Shown: positions 43,395-52,457, counted from the first letter of the stretch. The stretch: 64,000 nucleotides of DNA from Magnetaquicoccus sp039908525 (GCA_039908525.1 JAMOAY010000004.1:62001-126000); one strand, 5' to 3'. Notes: a model not told the origin generated them from the letters alone. Numbers and translations are program-made.

Positions 43395-44618
43395 ATGCCG
43401 ATCCATGAAGTGATCCACACCGGACGGGTACCGATCTACGTCTACACAGACACCCTGGACCCCCAGTCCCGCCAACAACTGATGAATACCGCCGATCTGC
43501 CGTTTGTCTTCGATCACATCGCCGCCATGCCGGATGTGCATGCCGGACGGGGTGCGGTCATCGGTTCGGTCATTCCCACCCAGGGGGCCGTCATTCCGGC
43601 AGCGGTCGGCGTGGACATAGGCTGTGGCATGCAGGCGCTCAAGCTGACCGTGCCAGCCAAGAACGTCACCGATCATGCCGAGGCGTTGCAGAGCGCCATC
43701 GAAAAGGCGGTTCCCCACGGCAGAACGGATCAGGGGGGGCCCCGTGATCAGGGCGCCTGGCAGACCGTTCCCGACACCATCCGTGCCTACTGGAGCCGGC
43801 ACGGCATCGAACATCAACTGCCGAGCCTGCTCAAACGCCACCCCAAACTGTTGCACAAACGGGTCAACACGGAACGCCACCTGGGCACCCTGGGCACCGG
43901 CAACCATTTCATTGAACTCTGCCTGGACGAAGCGCAACAGGTCTGGCTGCTGTTGCATTCCGGATCGCGGGGCATCGGCAACCGTATCGGCTGTTATTTT
44001 ATCGAGCTGGCCCGCCAGGAGATGGGGGCACGGCTCAAACAACTGCCCGATCCCGACCTGGCCTACCTGAAAGAGGGGACAGCCACCTTTCAGGACTATG
44101 TGCAGTGTGTGGCCTGGGCCCAGGAGTATGCCAGGGCCAACCGCCGTTTCATGATGGCGGCGATTCTGCAGGCCATGGCCTCCCAACTGGGCACTCCGGT
44201 GGGGGCATTGGGCGAGCCGATCGATTGCCACCACAACACCATGGAGCGGGAAACCCATCTCAACCAGAGCCTCTGGGTAACCCGCAAAGGGGCCATCCGG
44301 GCCCGCAAAACCGACCTGGGCATTATTCCCGGCTCCATGGGGGCAAAATCCTATATCGTGCGCGGTACCGGCAACCCGGACTCCTTCTGCTCCTGCGCCC
44401 ACGGGGCCGGCCGCCGCATGAGCCGCAGCGAGGCCAGCCGACGCTTTACCACCGCCGATCTGGCACGACAGACCGCCGGGGTGGTCTGTCGCAAGGATGC
44501 AGGGGTCATCGATGAGATCCCCTCCGCCTACAAGGATATTCATACCGTCATGACCCAGCAGTCGGATCTGGTGGAAATTCTCCATGTTCTGAAGCAGGTG
44601 GTGTGTGTCAAGGGTTGA
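43395..44618 (+). CDS. rtcB: RNA ligase RtcB
   Basis: 407 residues, close to E. coli RtcB. Metal and GMP-site features are MPDVHAGRGAVIG, VGVDIGCGM (metal-ligand Cys near 77), GTGNHFIELC, LLHSGSRGIGN, the HHNTMERE loop, IPGSMGAKSYIVRG and CSCAHGAGRRMSR (guanylated His region). RtcB joins 2',3'-cyclic phosphate to 5'-OH RNA ends and repairs cut tRNA or rRNA. ATG 43395 follows GGAGGAG. It ends four bases before cca, so it is likely an operon. No rtcA or rtcR regulator is nearby. Confidence 0.94.
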   Translation: MPIHEVIHTGRVPIYVYTDTLDPQSRQQLMNTADLPFVFDHIAAMPDVHAGRGAVIGSVIPTQGAVIPAAVGVDIGCGMQALKLTVPAKNVTDHAEALQSAIEKAVPHGRTDQGGPRDQGAWQTVPDTIRAYWSRHGIEHQLPSLLKRHPKLLHKRVNTERHLGTLGTGNHFIELCLDEAQQVWLLLHSGSRGIGNRIGCYFIELARQEMGARLKQLPDPDLAYLKEGTATFQDYVQCVAWAQEYARANRRFMMAAILQAMASQLGTPVGALGEPIDCHHNTMERETHLNQSLWVTRKGAIRARKTDLGIIPGSMGAKSYIVRGTGNPDSFCSCAHGAGRRMSRSEASRRFTTADLARQTAGVVCRKDAGVIDEIPSAYKDIHTVMTQQSDLVEILHVLKQVVCVKG

Positions 44619-44622
44619 AACC

Positions 44623-45912
44623 ATGCGGGCTGCGCCGGGTGCAGAGGTGCGGAACCGGCCATTGCAAAGGGGTGCGGTGGAACCGATCCGTCAGCTCTAC
44701 CGGGTTGGGGGATCGGTGCGCGACCATCTGCTGGGGTTGCCCGCCCCGGATCGGGACTGGGTGGTGGTCGGGGAGACGCCACACACCATGCAGGCCAGGG
44801 GTTTTATCCAGGTGGGGGCCGATTTCCCGGTCTTTCTGCATCCCGACAGCGGGGAGGCTTATGCCCTGGCTCGGCAGGAGCGAAAAACAGGCGCGGGGTA
44901 TCGAGGCTTTGCCGCCTCTGCGGCCCCCACCGTCCGCCTGGAGGAGGATCTGGCCCGCCGGGATCTGACCATCAATGCCATGGCCATGGATGAGAACGGG
45001 CGAATCATCGACCCCTTCGGCGGAGAAGAGGATCTGCGCAACCGGCTGTTGCGCCATGTTTCGCCAGCATTCGTCGAAGATCCCCTGCGGGTGTTGCGGG
45101 TGGCACGCTTCCTGGCCCGTTTCTGGGCATTGGGCTTTCGGGTCGCCGAGGAAACATGGACCCTGCTGCAGCGTCTGGTGGCCGCTGGAGAGTTGCAAAC
45201 ACTCTCGGTGGAACGTATCTGGCAGGAGACCCTCAAGGCATTGGCAACGGAACATCCTCTGGCCTATTTTGACCTGCTGCAGCAGTGCGGGGCCCTGGCG
45301 GTGCTGTTTCCCGAACTGGCCGCGCTGATCGGCACGCCGCAACCGCCATGTCACCATCCCGAGGGGGATGTCTGGCAACACACCCGCCTGACGCTGCTCC
45401 AGGCCAGCCGTTTGAGCGACAATCCCCAGGTCCGTTTTGCCGCCCTGCTCCACGATGTGGGCAAGGGCAACACCCCTGCCGACCTTCTGCCACACCACAA
45501 CGGGCATGAAGAGCGGGGCGTGGCCCTGATCGAACGGCTGTGCGACCGACTGCGGGTGCCGACAGCATTTCGCCGTCTGGCACAGGCCACCGCCCGCCAT
45601 CATCTCCACTGTCATCGCATGGCGGAGATGCGCCCCGGCACGGTGGTACGCCTGTTGATGCAACTCAACGCCCTGCACCAGCCGGAATTGTTGCAACGGT
45701 TTGTCCTGGCCTGCCAGGCGGATGCCCAGGGGCGCCCGGGTGCCGAGGATCGCCCCTATCCCCAGGCCGGCATGCTGCTGCGCTGCCGGGAAGCCTCGGT
45801 CCACATCGATACGACCCCCTGGCGACACCTGCAGGGTCGTGCGCTGGGGGTTGCGCTCCATCGGGAACGGATCCGGAGGGTGCGCAGGGTGTTGGCGGGG
45901 TTGCCATGCTGA
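44623..45912 (+). CDS. cca: CCA-adding tRNA nucleotidyltransferase
   Basis: 429 residues of class II. The nucleotidyltransferase head has YRVGGSVRDHLLG and the catalytic PDRDWVVVG (DxD), then RRDLTINAMAMDENGRIIDP and DPLRVLRVARF. A C-terminal HD domain is present (HPEGDVWQHTRL, ALLHDVGKG), as in the multifunctional E. coli type with phosphatase/phosphodiesterase activity. It builds or repairs the tRNA 3' CCA; the window's tRNAs already encode CCA, so its role here would be repair. ATG 44623 follows AAGGG; GTG 44605 is the alternative. It overlaps the next gene by 7 nt. Confidence 0.93.
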   Translation: MRAAPGAEVRNRPLQRGAVEPIRQLYRVGGSVRDHLLGLPAPDRDWVVVGETPHTMQARGFIQVGADFPVFLHPDSGEAYALARQERKTGAGYRGFAASAAPTVRLEEDLARRDLTINAMAMDENGRIIDPFGGEEDLRNRLLRHVSPAFVEDPLRVLRVARFLARFWALGFRVAEETWTLLQRLVAAGELQTLSVERIWQETLKALATEHPLAYFDLLQQCGALAVLFPELAALIGTPQPPCHHPEGDVWQHTRLTLLQASRLSDNPQVRFAALLHDVGKGNTPADLLPHHNGHEERGVALIERLCDRLRVPTAFRRLAQATARHHLHCHRMAEMRPGTVVRLLMQLNALHQPELLQRFVLACQADAQGRPGAEDRPYPQAGMLLRCREASVHIDTTPWRHLQGRALGVALHRERIRRVRRVLAGLPC

Positions 45913-47219
45913 CCCGGGATCTGCTCCGCTTTGACCTGCGCCAGCAGAAAATCATCCCCCGTTTCCTGGACCCCCAGGATCGCACCTGGCAGGAGGCGGC
46001 CAAAGGGCTGGCCATGGTCTATGAATCGGGCACGGGGTACAGCCGGGAGGAGCTGACCGAGCTGACCCAACCCATCCTCAATGGCACCCGTTCACCCCTG
46101 GTGGCCAAAGGGTTGAACAAGCTGCTGTTGGATCGCTGCACTTTCCAGGAATCGGACAGCACCTTGGAAGAGTTTCGCATGCAGATCTTCACCAGCGCTG
46201 CCCAACAGTTCCAGAACCGGGAAGGGGTAGCCACAGGGGAAAGAGGGACACCTTACAGTCTGGAACTTTTTCGCCAAACGGTGGCGGCGACCATGGGCCT
46301 GGAGGCCGATCTCCTGGCTGCCCGCCTGTATGGCGACCTGCCGGCACGGCAGCTCCTGCTCAGTTTTTCCCCCACTTTGCCCGAGTCGCTTCTGCACCGT
46401 TACAACCTGGCACAAGCCCAGGGATTGTTGTGGTGGGCCAGAGAGTTGCTGGTGGAGACCCGCGAGGCGGATGTCAGACTCCTGCGCCCATTTTTTCGCT
46501 ATCTGAAATTTTTTCGGCTGCTGGCCCGCATCCAGCGTACCCCCGAGGGGGGATTTCTGATCCGTCTGGACGGACCGCTCAGTCTGTTTGACAACAGCCG
46601 CAAGTACGGCATCCTGCTGGCCGACTTTCTGCCGGCGGTCTGTGCCCTGCAACAGTGGCGCATTCAGGCATGGATCGAGGTTCCGGTCAGCGCGGCACCC
46701 TTTCCCCCGACCGACCGTCGTCACCGCAGCGGCGCCGCCCTGCTGGAACTGGATGACAGCCGGGGGCTCCGCTCTCACTTCACCCAGACCGGCAGCCATC
46801 TCCCGGAAGAGTTTGAGCGCTTTGCCCAATTGTTCGGCCAGCAGGTGACGGATTGGAGCCTGCAGGAGAGTCCTGACGTGCTGGAGTTGGACAAACAGGA
46901 GTGGGTGGTGCCGGATTTCAGTTTTCGTCATCAGAGCGGGCAGATGGTCCATCTGGAGCTGTTCCACCGCTGGCACGCCCCCCAGCTGCAGCGTCGGCTG
47001 CAAAGCCTCTCCCGGATGAAACGAACGCCGCCGCACCTGGTGATCGGGGTGGACCGTTTTCTGCTCAAACAGGCCGACATCGCGCTCCTGTTGCAGGACT
47101 CCCCCTGGTATCAACAGCATGGCTTCCCCTTCAACGCCTTTCCACCGGTCAAACGGGTGGTGGCGTCTCTGCATGGTTTTCTGCCCCCTGCGACTCCAGG
47201 GCGCGCAGCTGTTTCATGA
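45906..47219 (+). CDS. DUF790 family (Bax1-like) predicted nuclease
   Basis: 437 residues. The N-terminal pattern LTRDLLRFDLRQQKIIPRFL and VAKGLNKLLLDRCTF matches DUF790. The C-terminal half, about 250-430, has the PD-(D/E)xK-like nuclease run LELDKQEWVVPDFSF followed by VHLELFHRW, where Glu/Asp residues could bind metal. The archaeal family member Bax1 binds the XPB helicase and cuts DNA bubbles. No XPB-like helicase gene is in this window. It is the last gene of gloB-rtcB-cca-DUF790 and overlaps cca by 7 nt; its 3' end overlaps the convergent uracil-DNA glycosylase by 71 nt. Function here is unproven. Confidence 0.78.
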   Translation: MLTRDLLRFDLRQQKIIPRFLDPQDRTWQEAAKGLAMVYESGTGYSREELTELTQPILNGTRSPLVAKGLNKLLLDRCTFQESDSTLEEFRMQIFTSAAQQFQNREGVATGERGTPYSLELFRQTVAATMGLEADLLAARLYGDLPARQLLLSFSPTLPESLLHRYNLAQAQGLLWWARELLVETREADVRLLRPFFRYLKFFRLLARIQRTPEGGFLIRLDGPLSLFDNSRKYGILLADFLPAVCALQQWRIQAWIEVPVSAAPFPPTDRRHRSGAALLELDDSRGLRSHFTQTGSHLPEEFERFAQLFGQQVTDWSLQESPDVLELDKQEWVVPDFSFRHQSGQMVHLELFHRWHAPQLQRRLQSLSRMKRTPPHLVIGVDRFLLKQADIALLLQDSPWYQQHGFPFNAFPPVKRVVASLHGFLPPATPGRAAVS

Positions 47220-48042
47220 GACGCAGCAAATCTTCCCAGGCGGCCCGCTTGCGGAGCGGCGTGCGCAGATAATAGGCGGGATGGAAACTGGCGATGACCG
47301 GGATGCCACGCCAGGAAAAGGGCCTGCCCCTGGCCTTGCCCACCGCGTCGGCGTGGCCCGTCAGGCAGAGAATCGCGAACTTGCCCAGACAGAAAAGGAT
47401 CTGCGGTCGGATGATGGCCAACTGGCGGAAGAGATACTCCTGACAGGCGGCCACCTCCTCCGCCTGGGGGTTGCGATTGCCGGGTGGGCGACATTTGACC
47501 ACGTTGGCAATGTAGACATCGGCGCGCTGCAGGCCGATGGCCCGCACCATCTGGTCCAGCAGCTTTCCCGCCGCTCCGACAAAGGGCTCCCCCTGCGCAT
47601 CTTCCTCCGCCCCCGGCCCCTCACCGACAAACACCACCCTGGCATTCGGGTTGCCTACCCCAAAAACGGTCCGGGTACGGGTATGGGCCAGGGAACATCG
47701 GCTGCAGCCCGCCACGTCGGTCGCCATGGCGGCCAGCAGGGCCGGTCGTTCCGAACCGGGCACGGGCGCTGGCCAGGGGAGTTCGCTTGCGACTACAGGC
47801 GGCAACGAAGGCGGCTTCGGAATGGCACGGTTTACATCCACCTCCACCGGCCCGTGCCCGGGGGAGGCGATCGCCGGGATGGGCAGGGTGGGGGTGACGG
47901 ACACACCCACCCCCCTCTGGCCAACCCGTGCGCGCGGCGGCGAGGCATCAAACTCCAACCGGCTGCCGGAACGAAACTCCCAACCACACGCCAACCAATA
48001 GCCCAGTGTCGCCCGCCACGCCTCCCGCTCCGTGTGCTCCAT
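47149..48042 (-). CDS. Uracil-DNA glycosylase, type 4 (Fe-S)
   Basis: 297 residues. An N-terminal Pro-rich extension of about 105 residues precedes the catalytic domain: CSRCSL (two Fe-S ligands), VGEGPGAEEDAQGEPFVG (active site), NVVKCRPPGNRNP, CLGKFAI and FHPAYYLR (catalytic His region). Family 4 UDGs remove uracil from DNA at the start of base-excision repair. The long N-terminus is usual for alphaproteobacterial members. It follows gapR by 14 nt and its 3' end runs 71 nt into the convergent DUF790 gene. Confidence 0.92.
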   Translation of the reverse strand: MEHTEREAWRATLGYWLACGWEFRSGSRLEFDASPPRARVGQRGVGVSVTPTLPIPAIASPGHGPVEVDVNRAIPKPPSLPPVVASELPWPAPVPGSERPALLAAMATDVAGCSRCSLAHTRTRTVFGVGNPNARVVFVGEGPGAEEDAQGEPFVGAAGKLLDQMVRAIGLQRADVYIANVVKCRPPGNRNPQAEEVAACQEYLFRQLAIIRPQILFCLGKFAILCLTGHADAVGKARGRPFSWRGIPVIASFHPAYYLRTPLRKRAAWEDLLRLMKQLRALESQGAENHAETPPPV

Positions 48043-48056
48043 GGCCCGTCGATCGA

Positions 48057-48353
48057 TTATTGGAGGGTTGTCGGGGTCATGCCCAGGGCCTGTTTGTACA
48101 GCTGCAGCAGGCTCTCCTCTTCATCCACCTCGCGGCGATCCTTCTTGCGCAGGGAGACGATCTGCCGCATGATCTTGGGATCGAACCCGTTGCCTTTCGC
48201 CTCCAGATAGATATCCCGAACATCCTGATTGAGTTCGGCCTTCTCCTCTTCCAGCCGTTCAATGCGGTCAACCAGTTGACTCAAAAGATCGCCGGCAATG
48301 CCCGCTGTTTCAACAGGCTGCCCCTGATGCCGGGCGGACGACATCTGCTCCAT
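48057..48353 (-). CDS. gapR: GapR family nucleoid-associated protein (DUF2312)
   Basis: 98 residues. LSQLVDRIERLEEEKAELNQ is the N-terminal coiled coil and VRDIYLEAKGNGFDPKIMRQ, then IVSLRKKD, is the family signature. GapR in Caulobacter binds overtwisted AT-rich DNA and helps topoisomerases. ATG 48353 is chosen, with AAAGGAG upstream and the length near the family's usual size; the frame extends 38 codons without similarity. The family is characteristic of Alphaproteobacteria. The 273 nt upstream, before the divergent Sel1 gene, hold nothing else I can support. Confidence 0.9.
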   Translation of the reverse strand: MEQMSSARHQGQPVETAGIAGDLLSQLVDRIERLEEEKAELNQDVRDIYLEAKGNGFDPKIMRQIVSLRKKDRREVDEEESLLQLYKQALGMTPTTLQ

Positions 48354-48627
48354 GGTCGTGTAACTCCTTTCATGCTTGATGGTTCTGTCCATAATGGATC
48401 GCCTCCCAAAACGGTCTGGTCGGCGATGTGTGCTCCTTTCAAGCAACAAACATGCCTGTTGCCACACCGTGTCACGCCGCCAAGCCTCCCTATCCCTCCA
48501 CCACCAACCTTCCGTCGGTACAACCGTTGCCTTTTATCGCGTGTTGGGGTTTAATACGGCGGTCTATGCGTTGGCCCTGGCCAGCGACGCTCGGTCACAC
48601 CGGACACCCAAAGAGGGTTGTTATCAC

Positions 48628-49170
48628 GTGAACAGCACCCCCCCCACCCCCGATACCGTCGCCCAGACGCTGCCCATGCAAGGCGCCCCACAGGGTGGCA
48701 TGCACTCCTTTACAGAGGAGGATTACTACCAGACGCTGTTGACCTTGGCCGAGTGGGGTGACGCCAAGTCCCAACATAACCTGGGCGCACTTTTCCTTGA
48801 AGGTGTGGAGATTCAGCAGGACCATGCCGAGGCCTTCAAATGGCACACCCTGGCGGCCGAGCAGGGCATGGCCCTGGCCCAACATGACTTGGCCACCCTC
48901 TACCTGGAAGGGTTGGGCGTGGCCGAGGATCCGGGCAAAGCGGCCCATTGGTTCACTCTGGCGGCCCAACAAGGTGACTGCAAGGCACAAAACAATCTGG
49001 GCATTCTGTATGCCACCGGCCACGGCGTGGAGATGGACCTGGTGCAGGCCTACAGGTGGTTCAGCCTCGCGGCTGCCGGCGGTATGCTGGACGCCCTCGA
49101 CAACCGGGAGATGGCCGAACAGGAGATGACGCCCGAGCAGTTGGCTGCCGCACGCCGGTTGCTGCCGTAG
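48628..49170 (+). CDS. Sel1-repeat protein (cytoplasmic)
   Basis: 180 residues from GTG 48628, which has AGAGGG about ten bases upstream. Three Sel1 repeats of 36 residues are clear: SQHNLGALFLEGVEIQQDHA, AQHDLATLYLEGLGVAEDPG and AQNNLGILYATGHGVEMDLV, each with a WHTLAA/WFTLAA/WFSLAA helix. No signal peptide is visible with this start; a longer in-frame reading exists but its N-terminus has no character. The C-terminus MTPEQLAAARRLLP resembles the exported Sel1 protein near 13.2 kb. An adaptor role is inferred from the repeat type. Confidence 0.78.
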   Translation: MNSTPPTPDTVAQTLPMQGAPQGGMHSFTEEDYYQTLLTLAEWGDAKSQHNLGALFLEGVEIQQDHAEAFKWHTLAAEQGMALAQHDLATLYLEGLGVAEDPGKAAHWFTLAAQQGDCKAQNNLGILYATGHGVEMDLVQAYRWFSLAAAGGMLDALDNREMAEQEMTPEQLAAARRLLP

Positions 49171-49256
49171 GGCAACGCGCTTCCCTTTCTCATCCCTCCC
49201 ATGCGACAGTTTTCTCTGCCCAGACAGATGGTCCAGCCAACAAGGAGATGCATCCG

Positions 49257-50585
49257 GTGCGATTGGTCAACGGCTCGACAGTAGCCATCGTGGGCGGTGG
49301 CCCGGCGGGAAGCATGATGGCCATCTTCTTGCTGGACCTGGCCCAGAAACTGCGCATCGACCTGTCGGTCGACCTTTATGAGCCCAAAAACTTTTCTGCA
49401 ACCGGACCCAGTGGCTGCAACCTCTGTGGCGGAGTCCTGTCCGAGTCCCTGGTCCAGTTGTTGGCCACAGAGGGTATCGTCCTGCCCGCCTCGGTGGTGA
49501 TCGACACCATCAACGCCTATGTCCTGCATACCGATGAAGAGTCGGCACGCATCGAGGCCCCCCGACGAGAGATGCGTATCGCCACCCTCTTTCGCGGCGC
49601 CGGCCCCAGAGGGGCAGAACATCAACACCCGTTACCCTGGAGCAGTTTTGACCAGTTCCTGCTGGAACTGGCGATCCAGAAGGGGGCCCGACACATCCCC
49701 CAAGCAGTGACCGGTTTGAACCGGGAAGGGGGTCTGCCCACCCTTTTCTGTCACGACTCCCCCCCGCGTCGCTATGAACTTCTGGTGGGTGCGGTGGGCC
49801 TCAACCAGAGCAGAAGCCTGCAGCTTTTTGAAGATCTGGATTTCGGCTATCGGCGACCCGGAACCGCACGGGCCTATGTGGCAGAGCTTTACTATGGGGC
49901 CGACAGTGTCCGGCAACGACTCGGCCAGGCCATGCATGTCTTTCTGCTGGACATTCCCCATCTGAAATTTGCGGCCATCACCCCCAAAGGGGATTACGCC
50001 ACCCTGGTGCTCCTGGGGGATCACATCGACCATCTCCTGGTGGAGCGTTTTTTTCAGAGCCCGGAGGTACAGAGTTGCCTGCCGGAGGGGTGGGAGATTC
50101 CGGTACAACCTTGTCACTGCCAACCCCATATCCATATCGGTGCAGCCCACCACCCTTTTGGAGACCGGGTGGTCATGGTGGGTGACGCCTGTGTCTCCCG
50201 ACTCTACAAAGATGGCATTGGCGCGGCCTACCATATGGCCAAACGGTGCGCCTTGACGGCACTGGCACACGGGATCTCCCGTCAAAATTTCCAGGCACAC
50301 TACTGGCCCCCGTGTCGAGTCATGCTCTGGGACAACCGGTTGGGCCACCTGCTGTTCGCCGTGGATCGTCTGTTTCATTCCCTGCCCTGGTTGCGGCGGG
50401 CATTGATGGAGGTGCTGGACCGGGAACGCTCCCTGAACGGAGGGCCGTCGCCCCTCTCTTCTGCCCTCTGGAACACCTTTACCGGCAGCGCATCCTACGG
50501 CCAAATCGCCCGGGAGATGCTGCAACCCACCCTCTTGTGGCAGTTGGTGCGCTCGGCAGGTCGCGCACTGCGCGCACACCTTTGA
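49257..50585 (+). CDS. FAD-dependent oxidoreductase (geranylgeranyl reductase-like)
   Basis: 442 residues. STVAIVGGGPAGSMMAIFLL is the dinucleotide-binding loop; next is a cysteine pair in GPSGCNLCGGVLSE, and VVMVGDACVSRLYKDGIGAAY is the second FAD motif, as in geranylgeranyl reductase and related flavoproteins. The remaining 100 residues are helical. The substrate is unknown; lipid or isoprenoid reduction is a guess from family likeness. GTG 49257 is chosen because AAGGAG lies nine bases upstream; ATG 49248 sits directly on it. A cNMP-binding gene follows 15 nt later. Confidence 0.8.
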   Translation: MRLVNGSTVAIVGGGPAGSMMAIFLLDLAQKLRIDLSVDLYEPKNFSATGPSGCNLCGGVLSESLVQLLATEGIVLPASVVIDTINAYVLHTDEESARIEAPRREMRIATLFRGAGPRGAEHQHPLPWSSFDQFLLELAIQKGARHIPQAVTGLNREGGLPTLFCHDSPPRRYELLVGAVGLNQSRSLQLFEDLDFGYRRPGTARAYVAELYYGADSVRQRLGQAMHVFLLDIPHLKFAAITPKGDYATLVLLGDHIDHLLVERFFQSPEVQSCLPEGWEIPVQPCHCQPHIHIGAAHHPFGDRVVMVGDACVSRLYKDGIGAAYHMAKRCALTALAHGISRQNFQAHYWPPCRVMLWDNRLGHLLFAVDRLFHSLPWLRRALMEVLDRERSLNGGPSPLSSALWNTFTGSASYGQIAREMLQPTLLWQLVRSAGRALRAHL

Positions 50586-50600
50586 CGGGAAAACCTGGAG

Positions 50601-51017
50601 ATGCTTTTTCATACACGCAACAAGGGCGAACTGGGCAGCCTGTACCAGGCCGGTGAGATCATTTTTCGTCAGGGAGATGTGGCCGACTGTTGCTATGTCA
50701 TCCTGCAAGGGCGGGTGGAGCTCTCTGCCGAGGAACCGGACACCTGCTGGTTGAGTATGGAAATTCTGGAAAAAGAGGAGGTGTTTGGCACAACCTCCCT
50801 GTTTGGCAACACCCCCCGATTGCTGACCGCCCGCGCCCTGGAAGAGACCCGTCTCTTGACCATCGACCAGAATGGTTTCCTGCGCTGGGTCGAAGAGGAT
50901 CCCTCTCTGGCCCTGCGCATCCTGCTCAGCATGGCCAGGCGTTCCAAGCGCCTGATCCAAAAAATTATCCAATTGCAAAAGTCCCAGCCAGAATCGATGC
51001 CCGGTGAGAGCGCTTGA
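50601..51017 (+). CDS. Cyclic nucleotide-binding domain protein
   Basis: 138 residues, essentially a single cNMP-binding (Crp-type) domain: YQAGEIIFRQGDVADCCYVI, LQGRVELS and VFGTTSLFGNTPRLLTARAL, then a C-terminal basic helix (ARRSKRLIQKIIQLQK). No helix-turn-helix follows, so it is a ligand-sensing module rather than a transcription factor. The phosphate-binding cassette is incomplete (no clear R-T/S-A-A), so the ligand is uncertain. It lies between the FAD reductase and the antiporter on the same strand. Confidence 0.82.
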   Translation: MLFHTRNKGELGSLYQAGEIIFRQGDVADCCYVILQGRVELSAEEPDTCWLSMEILEKEEVFGTTSLFGNTPRLLTARALEETRLLTIDQNGFLRWVEEDPSLALRILLSMARRSKRLIQKIIQLQKSQPESMPGESA

Positions 51018-51136
51018 CCGTTGCCGCCTGACGGTCTAGTATCCCGCATCCAACTCGACCTACTGGTTCTGTTTGAAAGGTTTTCAGCGGAATTCGGGGG
51101 TCTGTGTGTCCTTTTTTTGGCAGGAGAAGTGTGCTT

Positions 51137-52381
51137 ATGGAATCCTCATCTGCAGTGGAAATCGCTAAACATGCCGTCCAGGTACTCAGTTACATGCTGG
51201 CCATCGGCCTTTTCAGCAGCCTGGTCGCCCAGAAGGCCAAAATACCGGATGTGGCGGTCTTTTTGGTGGTGGGCATGCTGGTCGGCCCCCAGGTGGCGGG
51301 CTGGGTGGACATCTCTTCAGACTCGGCCATCAACCAGGGCATCCTGATCCTGGGAGCCAGCTACATCCTCTTCGACGGCGGGGCCTCGCTGCGGCTCAAA
51401 ATTTTGAGCGAGGTGTGGATCACCATCACGGTCATCTCCACCGTCGGGGTGTTGATCACCGCCATCATCACCGCCGGGGCGGCCTACTACATCCTGCATG
51501 TCCCCTTCATCGTCGCTCTGCTGCTGGGTTCCGTCATTGCGTCCACCGATCCGGCCACCCTGGTGCCGGTGTTTCGTCAGGTGCCGATCAAGGATCGGGT
51601 GGCGCAAACTGTTATGAGTGAATCGGCCTTCAATGATGCCATGGGGGCCATCGTGACCTTTGCCGTACTCGGCGTGGCCATGGGCTCGGGGGAGTTTTCC
51701 CTGTCCCACGCCGTGCTGGACCTGCTCAAGCAGACCTTCCTGGGGATTCTCACCGGCGGCGTGTTCGGCTATGTGATCGCCCTGTTGATCGCCCACGAAA
51801 AATATGATGCGCTGGCGGAATATGCCCCGGTGGCCACTCTGATGGGGGTGATCGCTGCCTACATGGCCGCCGATGCCATGCATGCCAGTGGTTTCATGGC
51901 TGTCTTTGTCTTCGGCATCGTGATCGGCAACAAGGATGCGTTCGGATTCACCATGAAACATGCGGCAGAGAAAAAGCTGGAGGAGTACATAGGGACCACG
52001 GCCCTCATCATGCGCACCTTCATCTTCATTTTGTTGGGCGCACAGGTCGACTTCGGGCTGATGAACCAGTATCTGGGCGGTGGATTCCTGGTAGTGATGA
52101 TCTTCATGCTGGTGGCCCGCCCGGTCACGGTCTTCCTCTGTGCCGGTCCCGATCAACGGGTCAAATGGAGCAAAAATGAGCTGCTGTTCATGTGCTGGAC
52201 CCGAGAGACCGGGGTCATCCCCGGCGCCCTGGCCGGCATGCTGGTGGGGATGAAGGCGCCTGGCGCCCCGATCATCGCCTCCATCACCTTCATTGCCATC
52301 CTCATGACCATCCTGGTCCAGGCGACCACCACCGCCTGGTTGGGTGATAAACTGGGGTTGCTGGTAAAAAAGGAGGGATGA
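51137..52381 (+). CDS. CPA1-family Na+(K+)/H+ antiporter
   Basis: 414 residues with about 12 membrane segments. Visible are FLVVGMLVGPQVAG, the central ASTDPATLVPVF (the conserved Asp of the ion site), SESAFNDAMGA and WTRETGVIPGALAGML, all typical of NhaP-type CPA1 exchangers. It lacks a C-terminal TrkA domain. It exports Na+ or K+ against protons across the inner membrane. ATG 51137 has AGGAGAAG eight bases upstream; a start 11 codons earlier is less likely. The gene ends at the strong hairpin terminator. Confidence 0.88.
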   Translation: MESSSAVEIAKHAVQVLSYMLAIGLFSSLVAQKAKIPDVAVFLVVGMLVGPQVAGWVDISSDSAINQGILILGASYILFDGGASLRLKILSEVWITITVISTVGVLITAIITAGAAYYILHVPFIVALLLGSVIASTDPATLVPVFRQVPIKDRVAQTVMSESAFNDAMGAIVTFAVLGVAMGSGEFSLSHAVLDLLKQTFLGILTGGVFGYVIALLIAHEKYDALAEYAPVATLMGVIAAYMAADAMHASGFMAVFVFGIVIGNKDAFGFTMKHAAEKKLEEYIGTTALIMRTFIFILLGAQVDFGLMNQYLGGGFLVVMIFMLVARPVTVFLCAGPDQRVKWSKNELLFMCWTRETGVIPGALAGMLVGMKAPGAPIIASITFIAILMTILVQATTTAWLGDKLGLLVKKEG

Positions 52382-52393
52382 TCAGCGTATACG

Positions 52394-52416
52394 ACGGGGG
52401 CGAAAGCCCCCGTTTC
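52394..52416 (+). terminator. Hairpin terminator after the antiporter
   Basis: A perfect eight-base stem, ACGGGGGC with GCCCCCGT, and a GAAA tetraloop, followed by TTT. It lies 13 nt after the antiporter stop and, on the other strand, 42 nt past the end of the convergent acetyltransferase gene, so it may serve both. Confidence 0.75.
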
Positions 52417-52457
52417 AGTTTCCCCGCCAATACAGGGGAATGGGGCTCCTCGCTGTT

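Noticed and set aside
41772..44624. Continuous minus-strand frame of about 950 codons
   Set aside because: Only the last 260 codons (methyltransferase) have family character; the rest lies opposite gloB and rtcB, which are unmistakable on the plus strand.
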